From assembly GCA_947382415.1 (NCBI GenBank), contig CANCYO010000042.1, forward strand, positions 1-24,737: a stretch of 24,737 nt of DNA. Direction: 5' to 3'. This stretch comes from an uncultured Lachnospiraceae bacterium (GTDB lineage: Bacteria > Bacillota > Clostridia > Lachnospirales > Lachnospiraceae). The notes under the pieces are model-generated. The model made no database searches and was not told the origin of the DNA. It saw nothing but the letters and a program-made list of their open reading frames with translations. Below, piece by piece: positions 16,141 to 23,680 of the stretch; the stretch's first letter is position 1; each line of letters starts with the position of its first letter. A program made the translations under genes and the position numbers.

Positions 16141-18533
16141 TTGTAGGCTTCTATATCATAATCTTCAAAGCGTCCCATTCCCGCATAGACTGCCACGGCC
16201 ATATCAAGAAGCGGGAACAGGGTCACGGCCCCCGTTCCTTCTCCCAGATGCATCCTGCCCTGCAGAACAGCCTGTGCCCCCAGCGCCTCCAGAGCCAGCC
16301 GCCCTGTCTCCTCTGCCGACACATGCGACGCCAGCAGAAAGTCCGGCACCCTACAGTCCAGCTTCGACGCCGCCAGCGCCGCCACCGCGGATATGGCGCC
16401 GTCCGCCACGATGGGAACACCATATTTCACGCCTCCCAGGAAAACACCCGACATCATGGCGATCTCAAAGCTCCCCGCCTCCGCCAGGATTTCCAGAGGA
16501 TCCGTTACTCCCTTTCCGGCAATTCTTTCACAGGCCATCCGTACCACTTCCCGCTTTCGTCTGAAGCTCTCCTCGTCCAGCCCGGCGCCTCTCCCTGTCA
16601 CGGTCTCCACAGGCTGCTCTAAAAACAGAGCTGCCAGTACACTGGTGGGCGTGGTATTTCCTATGCCCATTTCACCGGTGGCGAGAATGGTATACCCCTT
16701 TTGTCCCAATTCCCGGACCAGTTCCTGCCCCGCGTTCAGCGCCTGTCTGCACTGATCTGTGGTCATTGCAGCTTCCCGGGCGATGTTCCCGCACCCTGCT
16801 CCCACTTTTCTATCCGTAATCGCGCCGGGTCTCAATTCCTTCTGCGGAAAGCACGGCCCGGCCATTCCCGCATCCACGGCATATACATCCACCCCCGCAC
16901 ATTTGGCCATGATGTTCACGGTGGAACGTCCTTTTGCAAGATTTTCCGCAACGATTCCTGTCACCTCGCTGCCGCTCTGGGTCACGCCCTCCGCCACCAC
17001 GCCGTGATCCCCGCAGAGCACCAACAGCGCCCTCCTTTTGATATCCGGAGGGGCAGGGTTGGCGGCAATCCTGCAGAGCTTCACCACATAATCCTCCAAC
17101 AGCCCCAGCCCGTCAATGGGCTTGGCAAGGCTGTCCCAGCGTTCTTTTGCCCGGCGTCCGGCCTGATACCTCATGCAGCCAAGGAGAAACTGATATACCG
17201 CATCCGGATTGCTGTAATAATAAAAATGGGGAAAGCCTGCAGCCATACTCTCCGTATGCACCATGCAGGGATATTCTTTTCCCCCCGCAGGCTTCTTTGC
17301 CAGACAGTCTGTACCATTCTCCGTGGAATCCCAATAATGGAATTCATGCCCTTTTATCAACTGCCCGGCCTCCCCCAGGACACCGGGCGAGCAGGTACTG
17401 ATCAGCACATATCCGAACCGGCACAGCCTGCCTGCCGGAAACCCTTTTCCCGGCAGGACTGCCGCCATATCAAAGCATTCTGCCCCGCCCGCCGTCTCCA
17501 GCACCTGCTGCAGATAAAGGAATCCTCCGCATTCCGCCAGACAGGGAAGCCCTCTTTGACAGCAGTTTCTGACAGCTTCCCTGATTTCCGCCGCCTGTTC
17601 CAGCTCCCGCGCATAGTTTTCAGGATATCCCCCGCCAAACAACAGACCGTCCAGTCCGGGCGGAAGCTCCCTGTCATGAAGCGGTGAAAACTCCACCAGC
17701 TCCGCTCCCATCCGCTCCAGCAGCTCCATATTCTCCGCATAATAAAACGAAAAGGCCTCGTCCCTTGCCACACCGATCCGCACCCTGCCCGGCAACGCCG
17801 GTATCTTTGGTTCTGCTGCGCCTATCCGGGGAGCCTGCTTTGCAAGGGCAAGGAGCAGATTGACGTCAACATGTTTCTCCATCTCCTTTGCAGCCCGGTC
17901 AAGCCAGAGCGGAAAGTCTTCCATTTCCTTTGGTGACACCAGTCCCAGATGCCTCGAGGGCACCTCCAGATTTTTGATTTCCGGCAGAAACCCTGCCACC
18001 GGGATATGGCATTCCCGCTCAATCAGTTCCTTCAGCCTTGGATAAAGCCCCTCGCTGATTCTGTTTAACAGGATTCCACGGATATTGCTGCCGGTGCGGT
18101 ACTCTGCAATCCCCTTTATCACTGCTGCCAGGGAGACACTTGCGCCTTTTGCGTCCACCACCAGCACCACCGGCGTCTCCGTCACTCTGGCGGCCTCGTA
18201 GGTGCTGGCTGTATCGGACTGTCCGCCAAGGCCGTCATAATACCCCATCACGCCTTCCATAACAGTGATCTCTGCATGTTCCGCCCGTTTCCGAAGCAGG
18301 TATCTCGTAGTCTCCGCATCCGTGAAAAAGGTGTCTATATTGCCTGAGAGCACTCCCAGCACACTGCGGTGAAACATGGGGTCAATATAATCGGGGCCGC
18401 ATTTTACGGCTGCCACCTTCATACCGCGCCTCTTCAACACCTCTATCAGAGCGCATACCATCAGGGTCTTGCCGCTGCCGCTCTTTGGAGCGGCAAACAA
18501 CAGTCTTGGCATATTTTTATTGTCAGCATTCAT
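16128..18533 (-). CDS. cbiA-cobT: Fused cobyrinate a,c-diamide synthase and NaMN:DMB phosphoribosyltransferase (CbiA-CobT)
   Basis: An uninterrupted 801-codon frame encodes two complete enzymes. Residues 9 to about 455 are CbiA: P-loop APKSGSGKT (15-23), KCGPDYIDP (44-52), and the amidotransferase domain with ECGG at 334-337 (Cys335). Residues from about 465 to 801 are CobT: SLAKPIDGLGLLEDY, LVLCGDHGVVAEGVT (504-518), TGEMGIGNTT (619-628) and GEGTGAVTLFP with the catalytic Glu765. The sum of the usual CbiA and CobT lengths equals the observed one, so this looks like a clean fusion with a very short linker. CbiA amidates the a and c side chains; CobT makes alpha-ribazole phosphate for the lower ligand. 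ATG 18533 follows AAGGAG and overlaps the btuD stop by 11 bases; an ATG seven codons later is also possible. Confidence 0.93.
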   Translation of the reverse strand: MNADNKNMPRLLFAAPKSGSGKTLMVCALIEVLKRRGMKVAAVKCGPDYIDPMFHRSVLGVLSGNIDTFFTDAETTRYLLRKRAEHAEITVMEGVMGYYDGLGGQSDTASTYEAARVTETPVVLVVDAKGASVSLAAVIKGIAEYRTGSNIRGILLNRISEGLYPRLKELIERECHIPVAGFLPEIKNLEVPSRHLGLVSPKEMEDFPLWLDRAAKEMEKHVDVNLLLALAKQAPRIGAAEPKIPALPGRVRIGVARDEAFSFYYAENMELLERMGAELVEFSPLHDRELPPGLDGLLFGGGYPENYARELEQAAEIREAVRNCCQRGLPCLAECGGFLYLQQVLETAGGAECFDMAAVLPGKGFPAGRLCRFGYVLISTCSPGVLGEAGQLIKGHEFHYWDSTENGTDCLAKKPAGGKEYPCMVHTESMAAGFPHFYYYSNPDAVYQFLLGCMRYQAGRRAKERWDSLAKPIDGLGLLEDYVVKLCRIAANPAPPDIKRRALLVLCGDHGVVAEGVTQSGSEVTGIVAENLAKGRSTVNIMAKCAGVDVYAVDAGMAGPCFPQKELRPGAITDRKVGAGCGNIAREAAMTTDQCRQALNAGQELVRELGQKGYTILATGEMGIGNTTPTSVLAALFLEQPVETVTGRGAGLDEESFRRKREVVRMACERIAGKGVTDPLEILAEAGSFEIAMMSGVFLGGVKYGVPIVADGAISAVAALAASKLDCRVPDFLLASHVSAEETGRLALEALGAQAVLQGRMHLGEGTGAVTLFPLLDMAVAVYAGMGRFEDYDIEAYKRFV

Positions 18534-19668
18534 AACCGTCTCCTTGAATCTCTCTGCCCGGCCATGCCCCGGCGCTTGTGTAAACAGGGATATTCATGTC
18601 CTCCGCTATCTCCAAAAGTCTGCCGGTCATCCGGTTTGTACTGCCTATAGGTGTGCCCGCATGAATCACGGCTCCCGCAGCCTTCATCAGTCTCACGGCC
18701 CGCTCAAGCTGCTCCTCCGTCATAGGCTCAAAGGCAGGCGCTGTCACTACATGTCTGCTCAGGGCCGCCGCGGCAGGACAGTCGATGTCATTTTCATGGA
18801 GTATGCCTGTGGCAAAGGGAATCCGATTTTTCTGCAGCATCCGGTATACTTCCGTGCCATATCCGCCCCCTGCAGCCACAAACACCCTGGGTTCCCCTTC
18901 AGGCGGGCCAAATTCCACACTGCCATAAAGCCTGTTATAGCTTCCTGTTTCCAGACCGTACAGATCTTCTATGACGCCCTCCTTCATAATCTCATCCGGA
19001 GTGCCGAAGGCCGCTATGATATCGCCCTTCACACACAACATGTAATCGGACAGCTTTGCCGCCAGATCGATCTCATGGAGGGACATCACTACAGTGGTAC
19101 CCTCATCATGGGCCATCTCCCGCAGGATGCCCAGCAGCTCGACCTTAAAGCGGACATCCAGATACGCGGTGGGTTCGTCCAGCACCATCACCCGGGGCGT
19201 CTGACAGATGGCCCGGGCCAGCATGATCCTCTGGCGCTGGCCATCGCTCAAAGCGGAAAAATCCCTGTCCTCCAGCTCTATAGCATGTACCCTCTCAAGC
19301 GCCCGCCGTACCGCCTCCCTGTCCGCCGCCTTCATCCTTCCCATGGCATTGGTATAGGGATAGCGCCCCATGGCAACCACCTCCCCACAGGTCATGAGTT
19401 CAGGCCGGATGCGCTCGGTGAGCACTACAGCCACCTGCTCCGCCATCTCCTTTGCGCTGAAACTTTGTAAATCCTTCCCGCCGATCAGTACCGCGCCCGC
19501 GATTCTGTCAAGCTGCCTTGTTATCGTCTTCAATATGGTAGACTTACCTGCACCGTTGGGACCGATCAGGGTAAGTATCTTTCCTTTTGGAATCTGAATG
19601 TTGATATCGCGGATCAGAATGCTTCCCCGATATCCCACTGCCAGGTTTTCTGTCTTAAAATAACTCAT
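18523..19668 (-). CDS. btuD: Corrinoid ABC importer ATPase with extra C-terminal domain
   Basis: The first 250 of 381 residues are a FecE/BtuD-type ATPase: Walker A GPNGAGKST (36-44), signature LSDGQ (140-144), Walker B VMVLDEPTAYLD (160-171) and H-loop His198. It drives the FecCD-type permease encoded next to it. A further 130 residues (about 252-381) follow that most BtuD/FecE proteins lack. This part has a glycine-rich strand-turn (VFVAAGGGYGTEVYRM, 262-277) and alternating hydrophobic strands with TPIGSTNR (339-346), suggesting an alpha/beta nucleotide- or ligand-binding fold. Extended ATPases of this family also occur in haloarchaea, as I recall. The start overlaps the permease stop by 4 bases (ATGA), with GAGGA before it. 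The riboswitch upstream supports corrinoid, not siderophore, as cargo. Confidence 0.88.
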   Translation of the reverse strand: MSYFKTENLAVGYRGSILIRDINIQIPKGKILTLIGPNGAGKSTILKTITRQLDRIAGAVLIGGKDLQSFSAKEMAEQVAVVLTERIRPELMTCGEVVAMGRYPYTNAMGRMKAADREAVRRALERVHAIELEDRDFSALSDGQRQRIMLARAICQTPRVMVLDEPTAYLDVRFKVELLGILREMAHDEGTTVVMSLHEIDLAAKLSDYMLCVKGDIIAAFGTPDEIMKEGVIEDLYGLETGSYNRLYGSVEFGPPEGEPRVFVAAGGGYGTEVYRMLQKNRIPFATGILHENDIDCPAAAALSRHVVTAPAFEPMTEEQLERAVRLMKAAGAVIHAGTPIGSTNRMTGRLLEIAEDMNIPVYTSAGAWPGREIQGDGYEC

Positions 19669-20753
19669 CCGTATTCCTCACACTTTGCACGGCGTTTCAG
19701 CATCATGACGATGACCACCGGAGCCCCGAACGCCGCCGTCACCGTACCGATAGCAATTTCTGTCGGAGAAAACAAGATTCGCGCTATCAGGTCGCAGTAA
19801 ATACAGAATACCGCGCCGCATAACCAGGTGACCGGTATCACGATTGCCGGGCGGGATGTCTTCAGCATGGTCCTGGTAATATGGGGTACCGCAATCCCGA
19901 CAAAGGAAATGGGACCCGCAAAGGCTGTCACACAGGCAGAGAGCAGGCTGGACAAAAGAATCAGCGCTGCCCGAAACAACTTTACATTGACGCCCAGACT
20001 CCGGGCATACCCTTCTCCCAGAGCGTAAGCGCCGATGGGCTTCGATAAGAGCCATGCCGCCAGAACTCCCGGAATGCAGATCCATGCCGATACCGCCACA
20101 TTCCCCCAGTTTGCTCCGGAAAAACTGCCCATGGACCATCCTGCAAGGTTTGCAATATCATGCTCTTGTGCAAATGCGATACAAAAGTCTGTGACCGCCG
20201 AGCAAATATATCCGATCATGATGCCCACAACCAGAAGCATGGACATGCTGTGTACCCGCTGAGAAAACAAAAGCACCGCCGACACCACCAGAAGAGAGCC
20301 TGCAAAAGCCGACAGAATCAAAGCACCGGAGCTTAGCCTGCCGAGATACTGCGCACCGAATATCAAAGCAATCCCCACGATCAGCTTCGCCCCGGAGGAA
20401 ATCCCCAGTACAAAAGGCCCTGCAATGGGATTCCGGAAAAAATTCTGTAACAGAAAACCCGACACGGCCAATGCACCTCCCAGAACGGCAGCCAACAACA
20501 TTCGGGGCATCCTTATGCTGAAAATAATCCTGGACTGTGTGGATGCCCCTATGACCGCATCCACCTGCTCCTGCCAGGCTCCTCCTGTAAACAGATTCAT
20601 CACCTGATACCGGGCGGCATCCCACACCATGCGGAAGATATCTTTTGGGGGAACCGGCACCGAACCCAGATTGATATTCAGCACCAGTCCCCATGCCAGC
20701 AAAAACAGCAGTATGGTCATAGTAGCCAGAAACCTTCTCTTTGCCTGCTTCAT
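19665..20753 (-). CDS. btuC: Corrinoid ABC importer permease, FecCD/BtuC family
   Basis: The 362-residue permease carries family landmarks: RMPRMLLAAVLGGALAVSG (about residues 80-98), QNFFRNPIAGPFVLGISSGA (about 102-121), and near the C-terminus PISFVGIAVPHITR. About ten hydrophobic segments are expected. It transports cobalamin or its precursors together with the adjacent ATPase and binding protein. It starts nine bases after the btuF stop; the ribosome binding site is poor, so translation is probably coupled to btuF. An insertion (NLFTGGAWQEQVDAVIGAST) in the first periplasmic loop is typical of some Firmicute members. Confidence 0.9.
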   Translation of the reverse strand: MKQAKRRFLATMTILLFLLAWGLVLNINLGSVPVPPKDIFRMVWDAARYQVMNLFTGGAWQEQVDAVIGASTQSRIIFSIRMPRMLLAAVLGGALAVSGFLLQNFFRNPIAGPFVLGISSGAKLIVGIALIFGAQYLGRLSSGALILSAFAGSLLVVSAVLLFSQRVHSMSMLLVVGIMIGYICSAVTDFCIAFAQEHDIANLAGWSMGSFSGANWGNVAVSAWICIPGVLAAWLLSKPIGAYALGEGYARSLGVNVKLFRAALILLSSLLSACVTAFAGPISFVGIAVPHITRTMLKTSRPAIVIPVTWLCGAVFCIYCDLIARILFSPTEIAIGTVTAAFGAPVVIVMMLKRRAKCEEYG

Positions 20754-20762
20754 ACCAGCCGC

Positions 20763-22016
20763 CTATTCTTCTGTCTTCTGCGGTATCCTGATCAGATGAT
20801 CCGTAGTGACCTCATCCGTATTTTCGCTGAACAGAATTGTATTCATATCTGCAACAATGGAAGAAATAGCAGATGTCGCCTGTGTAAAATCAGGAGACGT
20901 GACCCACACATGCCCTTCTTTCACCGCCTTAAAGTCCGCAAACAGCGGTTCATATTCCGTCATCTCTTCAATAGAATAAAATTTGTTCCCAAGATTCCAG
21001 TAAAATAAGTAATCCGCATCCTTGAAGGCGGCATACCATTCTTCAAAAGTCATGGAAGTATTCCCGCCTTTTTCCGGTTCCAAATCGGCACAGACATACT
21101 CTCCACCCGCAAGCTCGATCATCTGCACCAGATAATCCCCGCCGTTTCTCGCATAGCATTTGCCGCTGGAGGTGATATATCCCATCGCCACGGTAATGCC
21201 GGAGCTTTCCGCTGCCGTCGCCTGTTCCATCAGCGCCTTCTGATGGTCAAAATACTGCTGTGCCTCAGTTTCCCTGTCAAACAGCACCCCCAGAAGTTTG
21301 ACCCATTCCACACGGGCAAGGGGGTGATTCTCTTTTGCAGAAATCTCCACCAGATTCGGTATGCTCAGCTCCGCAAATTTCTCATTGACCTCCGGAACAG
21401 AATCAATCATGGCAGTATCAATATGAAGCTGAATCTCCTGCTCCACCATCATCTCATAATCCGGTTCCTTATAACTGCCTGAATAAACAATCTTTCCTTC
21501 TCCCATGGCGGCAGTCACCTCATCAATATACCAGCCGTCCGCATCGGTTGCCACCAGTTTGATACAGTCCAGCGCATTAATGGCATTCATCAAAGACACC
21601 ATACCTGTGCTGGCAAGATACACACGATCAAAGGGCATCTGCAGGACTGTCACAGACTCGTCCAACTCCTGAGGTACGCTCATACCCTCAGGCACCACAA
21701 GGAATTCCTCCGCCGGATCACCTACTTTGATCATACGGTATCCTCCCTCAAATAACTCAACGGAAAATCCCTCCGCATAGTCCACTTCCATGAAACCGGT
21801 AGAGACCAGCTTCCCGTCATAATTCTCCTGTGTGGTTTCCGACTGCTGCTCCTGTGCATCCGTTTCCTGACTGTCCTTCCCGAAATTGCCTTCCGCCGGA
21901 CCGGATTGACTGTTATTCACCGCAGACGCTCCGTTCCCCCGTCCGTTTCCGCATCCCGTAAGCGTGGACATTCCCAATACCGCCGCTAAAACAATAGCTG
22001 CCATTCTCTTTTTCAC
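20763..22016 (-). CDS. btuF: Corrinoid-binding lipoprotein of the ABC importer (BtuF-like)
   Basis: The 417-residue protein starts with a lipoprotein signal: MKKR, a hydrophobic stretch and lipobox LTGC with lipidated Cys22, followed by a low-complexity Gly/Asn/Ser/Gln/Glu linker to about residue 65. The remainder is a class III periplasmic-binding fold as in FecB/BtuF, with LVATDADGWYIDEVTAAMG, LSIPNLVEIS and a late YLFYWNLGNKFYSIEE segment. The start codon is GTG at 22016, with AAGGAGG nine bases upstream; the ATG four codons later is too far in. It is the first gene after the riboswitch, so corrinoid is the likely ligand, though the protein alone could be a heme or siderophore binder. Confidence 0.87.
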   Translation of the reverse strand: MKKRMAAIVLAAVLGMSTLTGCGNGRGNGASAVNNSQSGPAEGNFGKDSQETDAQEQQSETTQENYDGKLVSTGFMEVDYAEGFSVELFEGGYRMIKVGDPAEEFLVVPEGMSVPQELDESVTVLQMPFDRVYLASTGMVSLMNAINALDCIKLVATDADGWYIDEVTAAMGEGKIVYSGSYKEPDYEMMVEQEIQLHIDTAMIDSVPEVNEKFAELSIPNLVEISAKENHPLARVEWVKLLGVLFDRETEAQQYFDHQKALMEQATAAESSGITVAMGYITSSGKCYARNGGDYLVQMIELAGGEYVCADLEPEKGGNTSMTFEEWYAAFKDADYLFYWNLGNKFYSIEEMTEYEPLFADFKAVKEGHVWVTSPDFTQATSAISSIVADMNTILFSENTDEVTTDHLIRIPQKTEE

Positions 22017-22070
22017 AATGCCTCTCCTCCTTGTACTTTCCAGTATTTTATTTTGAATAGGGGGAAGAAA

Positions 22071-22093
22071 ATCCGACCGATATGGTCCGGGAT
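22071..22093 (-). other. Bulged hairpin before btuF
   Basis: ATCC-CG-GACC and GGTC-GGAT can pair around ATATC, with a two-base bulge, in the mRNA. A T-rich stretch (TTTTCTTCC) follows. It is a weaker second terminator-like structure between the main riboswitch terminator and the btuF ribosome binding site. A TGCGCA direct/inverted pair at 22120-22136 could form another small stem. Confidence 0.4.
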
Positions 22094-22094
22094 C

Positions 22095-22214
22095 TCAGCA
22101 GATACACCACAAGATGAAATGCGCAGATAATGCGCAAATAAAGAAAACCCTTTTATCCGAAAAAGGGTAAAAGGGTTCAAAGACAATGATCGTCCTCCGT
22201 TCTTGTCTCTTCAT
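22095..22214 (-). CDS. Possible 39-residue leader ORF across the riboswitch terminator
   Basis: ATG at 22214 opens a 39-codon frame that ends in TGA at 22095. A GGGAG sequence five bases before the ATG is a usable ribosome binding site. The peptide has a basic start (MKRQERR) and a hydrophobic end (VFFICALSAHFILWCIC), as in small membrane peptides. The frame runs straight through both arms of the intrinsic terminator at 22146-22177, so ribosomes translating it would melt the hairpin. A chance frame in a non-coding leader is equally plausible: there is no homology to judge by. Confidence 0.3.
   Translation of the reverse strand: MKRQERRTIIVFEPFYPFSDKRVFFICALSAHFILWCIC
22146..22177 (-). terminator. 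Intrinsic terminator of the cobalamin riboswitch
   Basis: On the minus strand AACCCTTTTA and TAAAAGGGTT form a perfect 10-bp stem around a 12-base loop, followed by TTCTTTATTT. It lies 85 bases downstream of the aptamer and about 130 bases before btuF, the expected place for a transcription-terminating expression platform: corrinoid binding should favour this hairpin and switch the operon off. Confidence 0.85.
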
Positions 22215-22261
22215 ATGTACTCCCAATTACTCGTAGGCCGGAACTTCTTGTGTTCCCGTAC

Positions 22262-22452
22262 AACAGCAGGCAGGTCTCCTGACTCATAGATCATCGCATC
22301 GGCCATCTTCCCAGAAATGCGTTTCCTGTTCCCAGTGATATAGCGGCTCCTGCTCCCTAAATACAGTGACGAGTTCGCACAGGATTCTCACCTGTTTCCC
22401 TTTTCACCAAATCCCGGCTCCCTAATTGGGAACCTGTTTGACACCTGCTGTT
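22262..22452 (-). promoter_or_regulatory. Cobalamin riboswitch (B12 element aptamer)
   Basis: The minus strand shows the hallmarks of the class I AdoCbl riboswitch in order: a closing stem AACAGCAGG (22444-22452) pairing perfectly with CCTGCTGTT (22262-22270), the GGGAAACAGGTGAGAATCC block, the GTCACTGT core, a variable arm with GGAGCCGC, and the terminal B12-box part GAGTCAGGAGACCTGCC. Cobalamin families are known to bind adenosylcobalamin and repress uptake and synthesis genes. It precedes btuF and, given the tight gene packing, probably governs all twelve genes down to cbiC. Confidence 0.95.
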
Positions 22453-22474
22453 TTTCCGTATTCAATTACTGTTT

Positions 22475-22503
22475 AACATAACACACTTTTTATTTATATG
22501 CAA
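22475..22503 (-). promoter_or_regulatory. Promoter of the cobalamin operon
   Basis: A -35 TTGCAT (22498-22503) and -10 TATGTT (22475-22480) are 17 bases apart on the minus strand. Transcription would begin about 15 bases before the 5' arm of the riboswitch closing stem, just right for an aptamer at the RNA's 5' end. Confidence 0.65.
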
Positions 22504-22521
22504 CTGTATTATCAGTTGTAT
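22498..22521. repeat. Inverted repeat overlapping the -35 of the cobalamin promoter
   Basis: ATGCAACTG and CAGTTGTAT form a 9-base inverted repeat with one mismatch and a TATTAT spacer. The left arm contains the -35 hexamer, so it may be a protein-binding operator adding control above the riboswitch. It could also be the remains of a terminator for the zinc-ribbon gene, but no T-run follows. Confidence 0.45.
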
Positions 22522-22550
22522 TTACCCATCCACATTCTGCTTTGACGACT

Positions 22551-23510
22551 CTATCTCCATGCCTTCACTGCATATTCCGAGAGATTTTCATCCAAAATAA
22601 GAGTGGTGCCATCAGAATACTCAATTTTAATTTCCAGAATATTGATGCTTCCGGAGAATGTTGAATTATAGAAACATGCCCTCCAATACTGATTAGAACT
22701 TGTTTGACCCTCTTCTAACGGTCCCGTAAATTTCAGGGAAGCCGTTGTCCTGCCTGATATATCATCTGTCAGTACATCACCAATTGCATTGAAAAACTGC
22801 AGTTTAAGAGTAATATAGTCAATGGATTTGAACTTATTTGTAAAAGTCATGTACTGATCTATTCCACCAACAAAATTTACCTCATATCGCATTGATGTAA
22901 TATCAAGAATGTTCGGTACATCACTCTCTGTAACAAAAGGCTCTCTGCATATTTTGCAGAAATAATCTTCAATATCATGTTCCAATTTGACTCCATCTAC
23001 CAGCCCACAGATTACACATGTCTTTGGTTTGGTACATGTCGCGCTTCGCCAACTATGATGTTTCGGCCGCCCCTCGGTTATCCCGCATGCATTGCACGTC
23101 TTGGGCTCAGTGCAGGTTGCTGCCCGCCAGTCATGGCCTTGTGCCTCACTACCAATTATACCGCATATTGTACATTTCTCATGCTCAGTACAGGTTGCCG
23201 CCTGCCAATTATGGCCAGCCGGTTCACCCCATATCTTACCGCATCGGGAACATGTTTCCGGTTCGGTACATGTCGCATCGCTGATACGATGATAACAGCA
23301 CCATTCCACAGTCCGTGGGCTCAAGAAAAAGTATCCCGCGCCAATCGCTACAAATACCAGAACTACTCCTACAATAACCAAGGCTAATTTCTTCTTTTGA
23401 ATTGGAGATAACTCTTTTTTTGTTCTGGGTAATTTATATCCACAATGCGGACAAAGTTTTGCCTGATCCGATACCTCCCTGTTACATTCCGGACATGTTA
23501 TCAACGCCAT
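22551..23510 (-). CDS. Membrane-anchored zinc-ribbon protein with 26-residue Cys/His repeats
   Basis: The 319-residue protein starts with a zinc ribbon (CPEC at 6-9, CPHC at 20-23), a basic linker and one transmembrane helix (about 41-63). Then come four 26-residue repeats (74-177) with a fifth partial one: consensus HxWxxATCTxxxxCxxCG, so each unit offers one His and three Cys that could bind zinc. The last 130 residues are a beta-rich domain of unknown function, similar in flavour to domains such as DUF5780 that accompany zinc ribbons; I am not sure of that match. Similar Cys repeats occur in Firmicute surface proteins. GAGGA stands before ATG 23510. Base composition is more A+T-rich than the cobalamin operon, and there is no functional link to it. 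Confidence 0.85.
   Translation of the reverse strand: MALITCPECNREVSDQAKLCPHCGYKLPRTKKELSPIQKKKLALVIVGVVLVFVAIGAGYFFLSPRTVEWCCYHRISDATCTEPETCSRCGKIWGEPAGHNWQAATCTEHEKCTICGIIGSEAQGHDWRAATCTEPKTCNACGITEGRPKHHSWRSATCTKPKTCVICGLVDGVKLEHDIEDYFCKICREPFVTESDVPNILDITSMRYEVNFVGGIDQYMTFTNKFKSIDYITLKLQFFNAIGDVLTDDISGRTTASLKFTGPLEEGQTSSNQYWRACFYNSTFSGSINILEIKIEYSDGTTLILDENLSEYAVKAWR
22980..23291 (-). repeat. Four 78-bp coding repeats in the zinc-ribbon gene
   Basis: The four units are exactly 78 bases each and encode residues 74-177. The unit cysteines follow the pattern H-x6-C-x5-C-x2-C. Sequence has diverged between units while spacing has not, which points to selection for the metal-binding geometry rather than recent slippage. 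Confidence 0.8.
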
Positions 23511-23528
23511 AAAGCTTCCTCACTTTCT

Positions 23529-23680
23529 TTATCTTAATGTAGTCTTAATTTGTATGCGCAGGTCTTCCAGCTTGTCGCTGACATCTGCTACTAAAAGTCA
23601 TCAAACATGGCGTGAAGGCTTTCTGCGCCATCATGTATGACAATTATTGGGATAGAAATAGACAGAGTGGTAGCTATGCA
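23529..23680 (-). pseudogene. Decayed 3' end of an unidentified gene
   Basis: Two open pieces in different frames join into one protein-like tail. The first (23680-23591) follows in frame after the stop of the peptidase E-like gene and ends HDGAESLHAMFDDF; the second (23598-23529) continues VADVSDKLEDLRIQIKTTLR and stops at TAA. The junction fits a single frameshift. No start or ribosome binding site is seen, and I do not recognise the family. It could be a chance coincidence of short frames. Confidence 0.35.
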
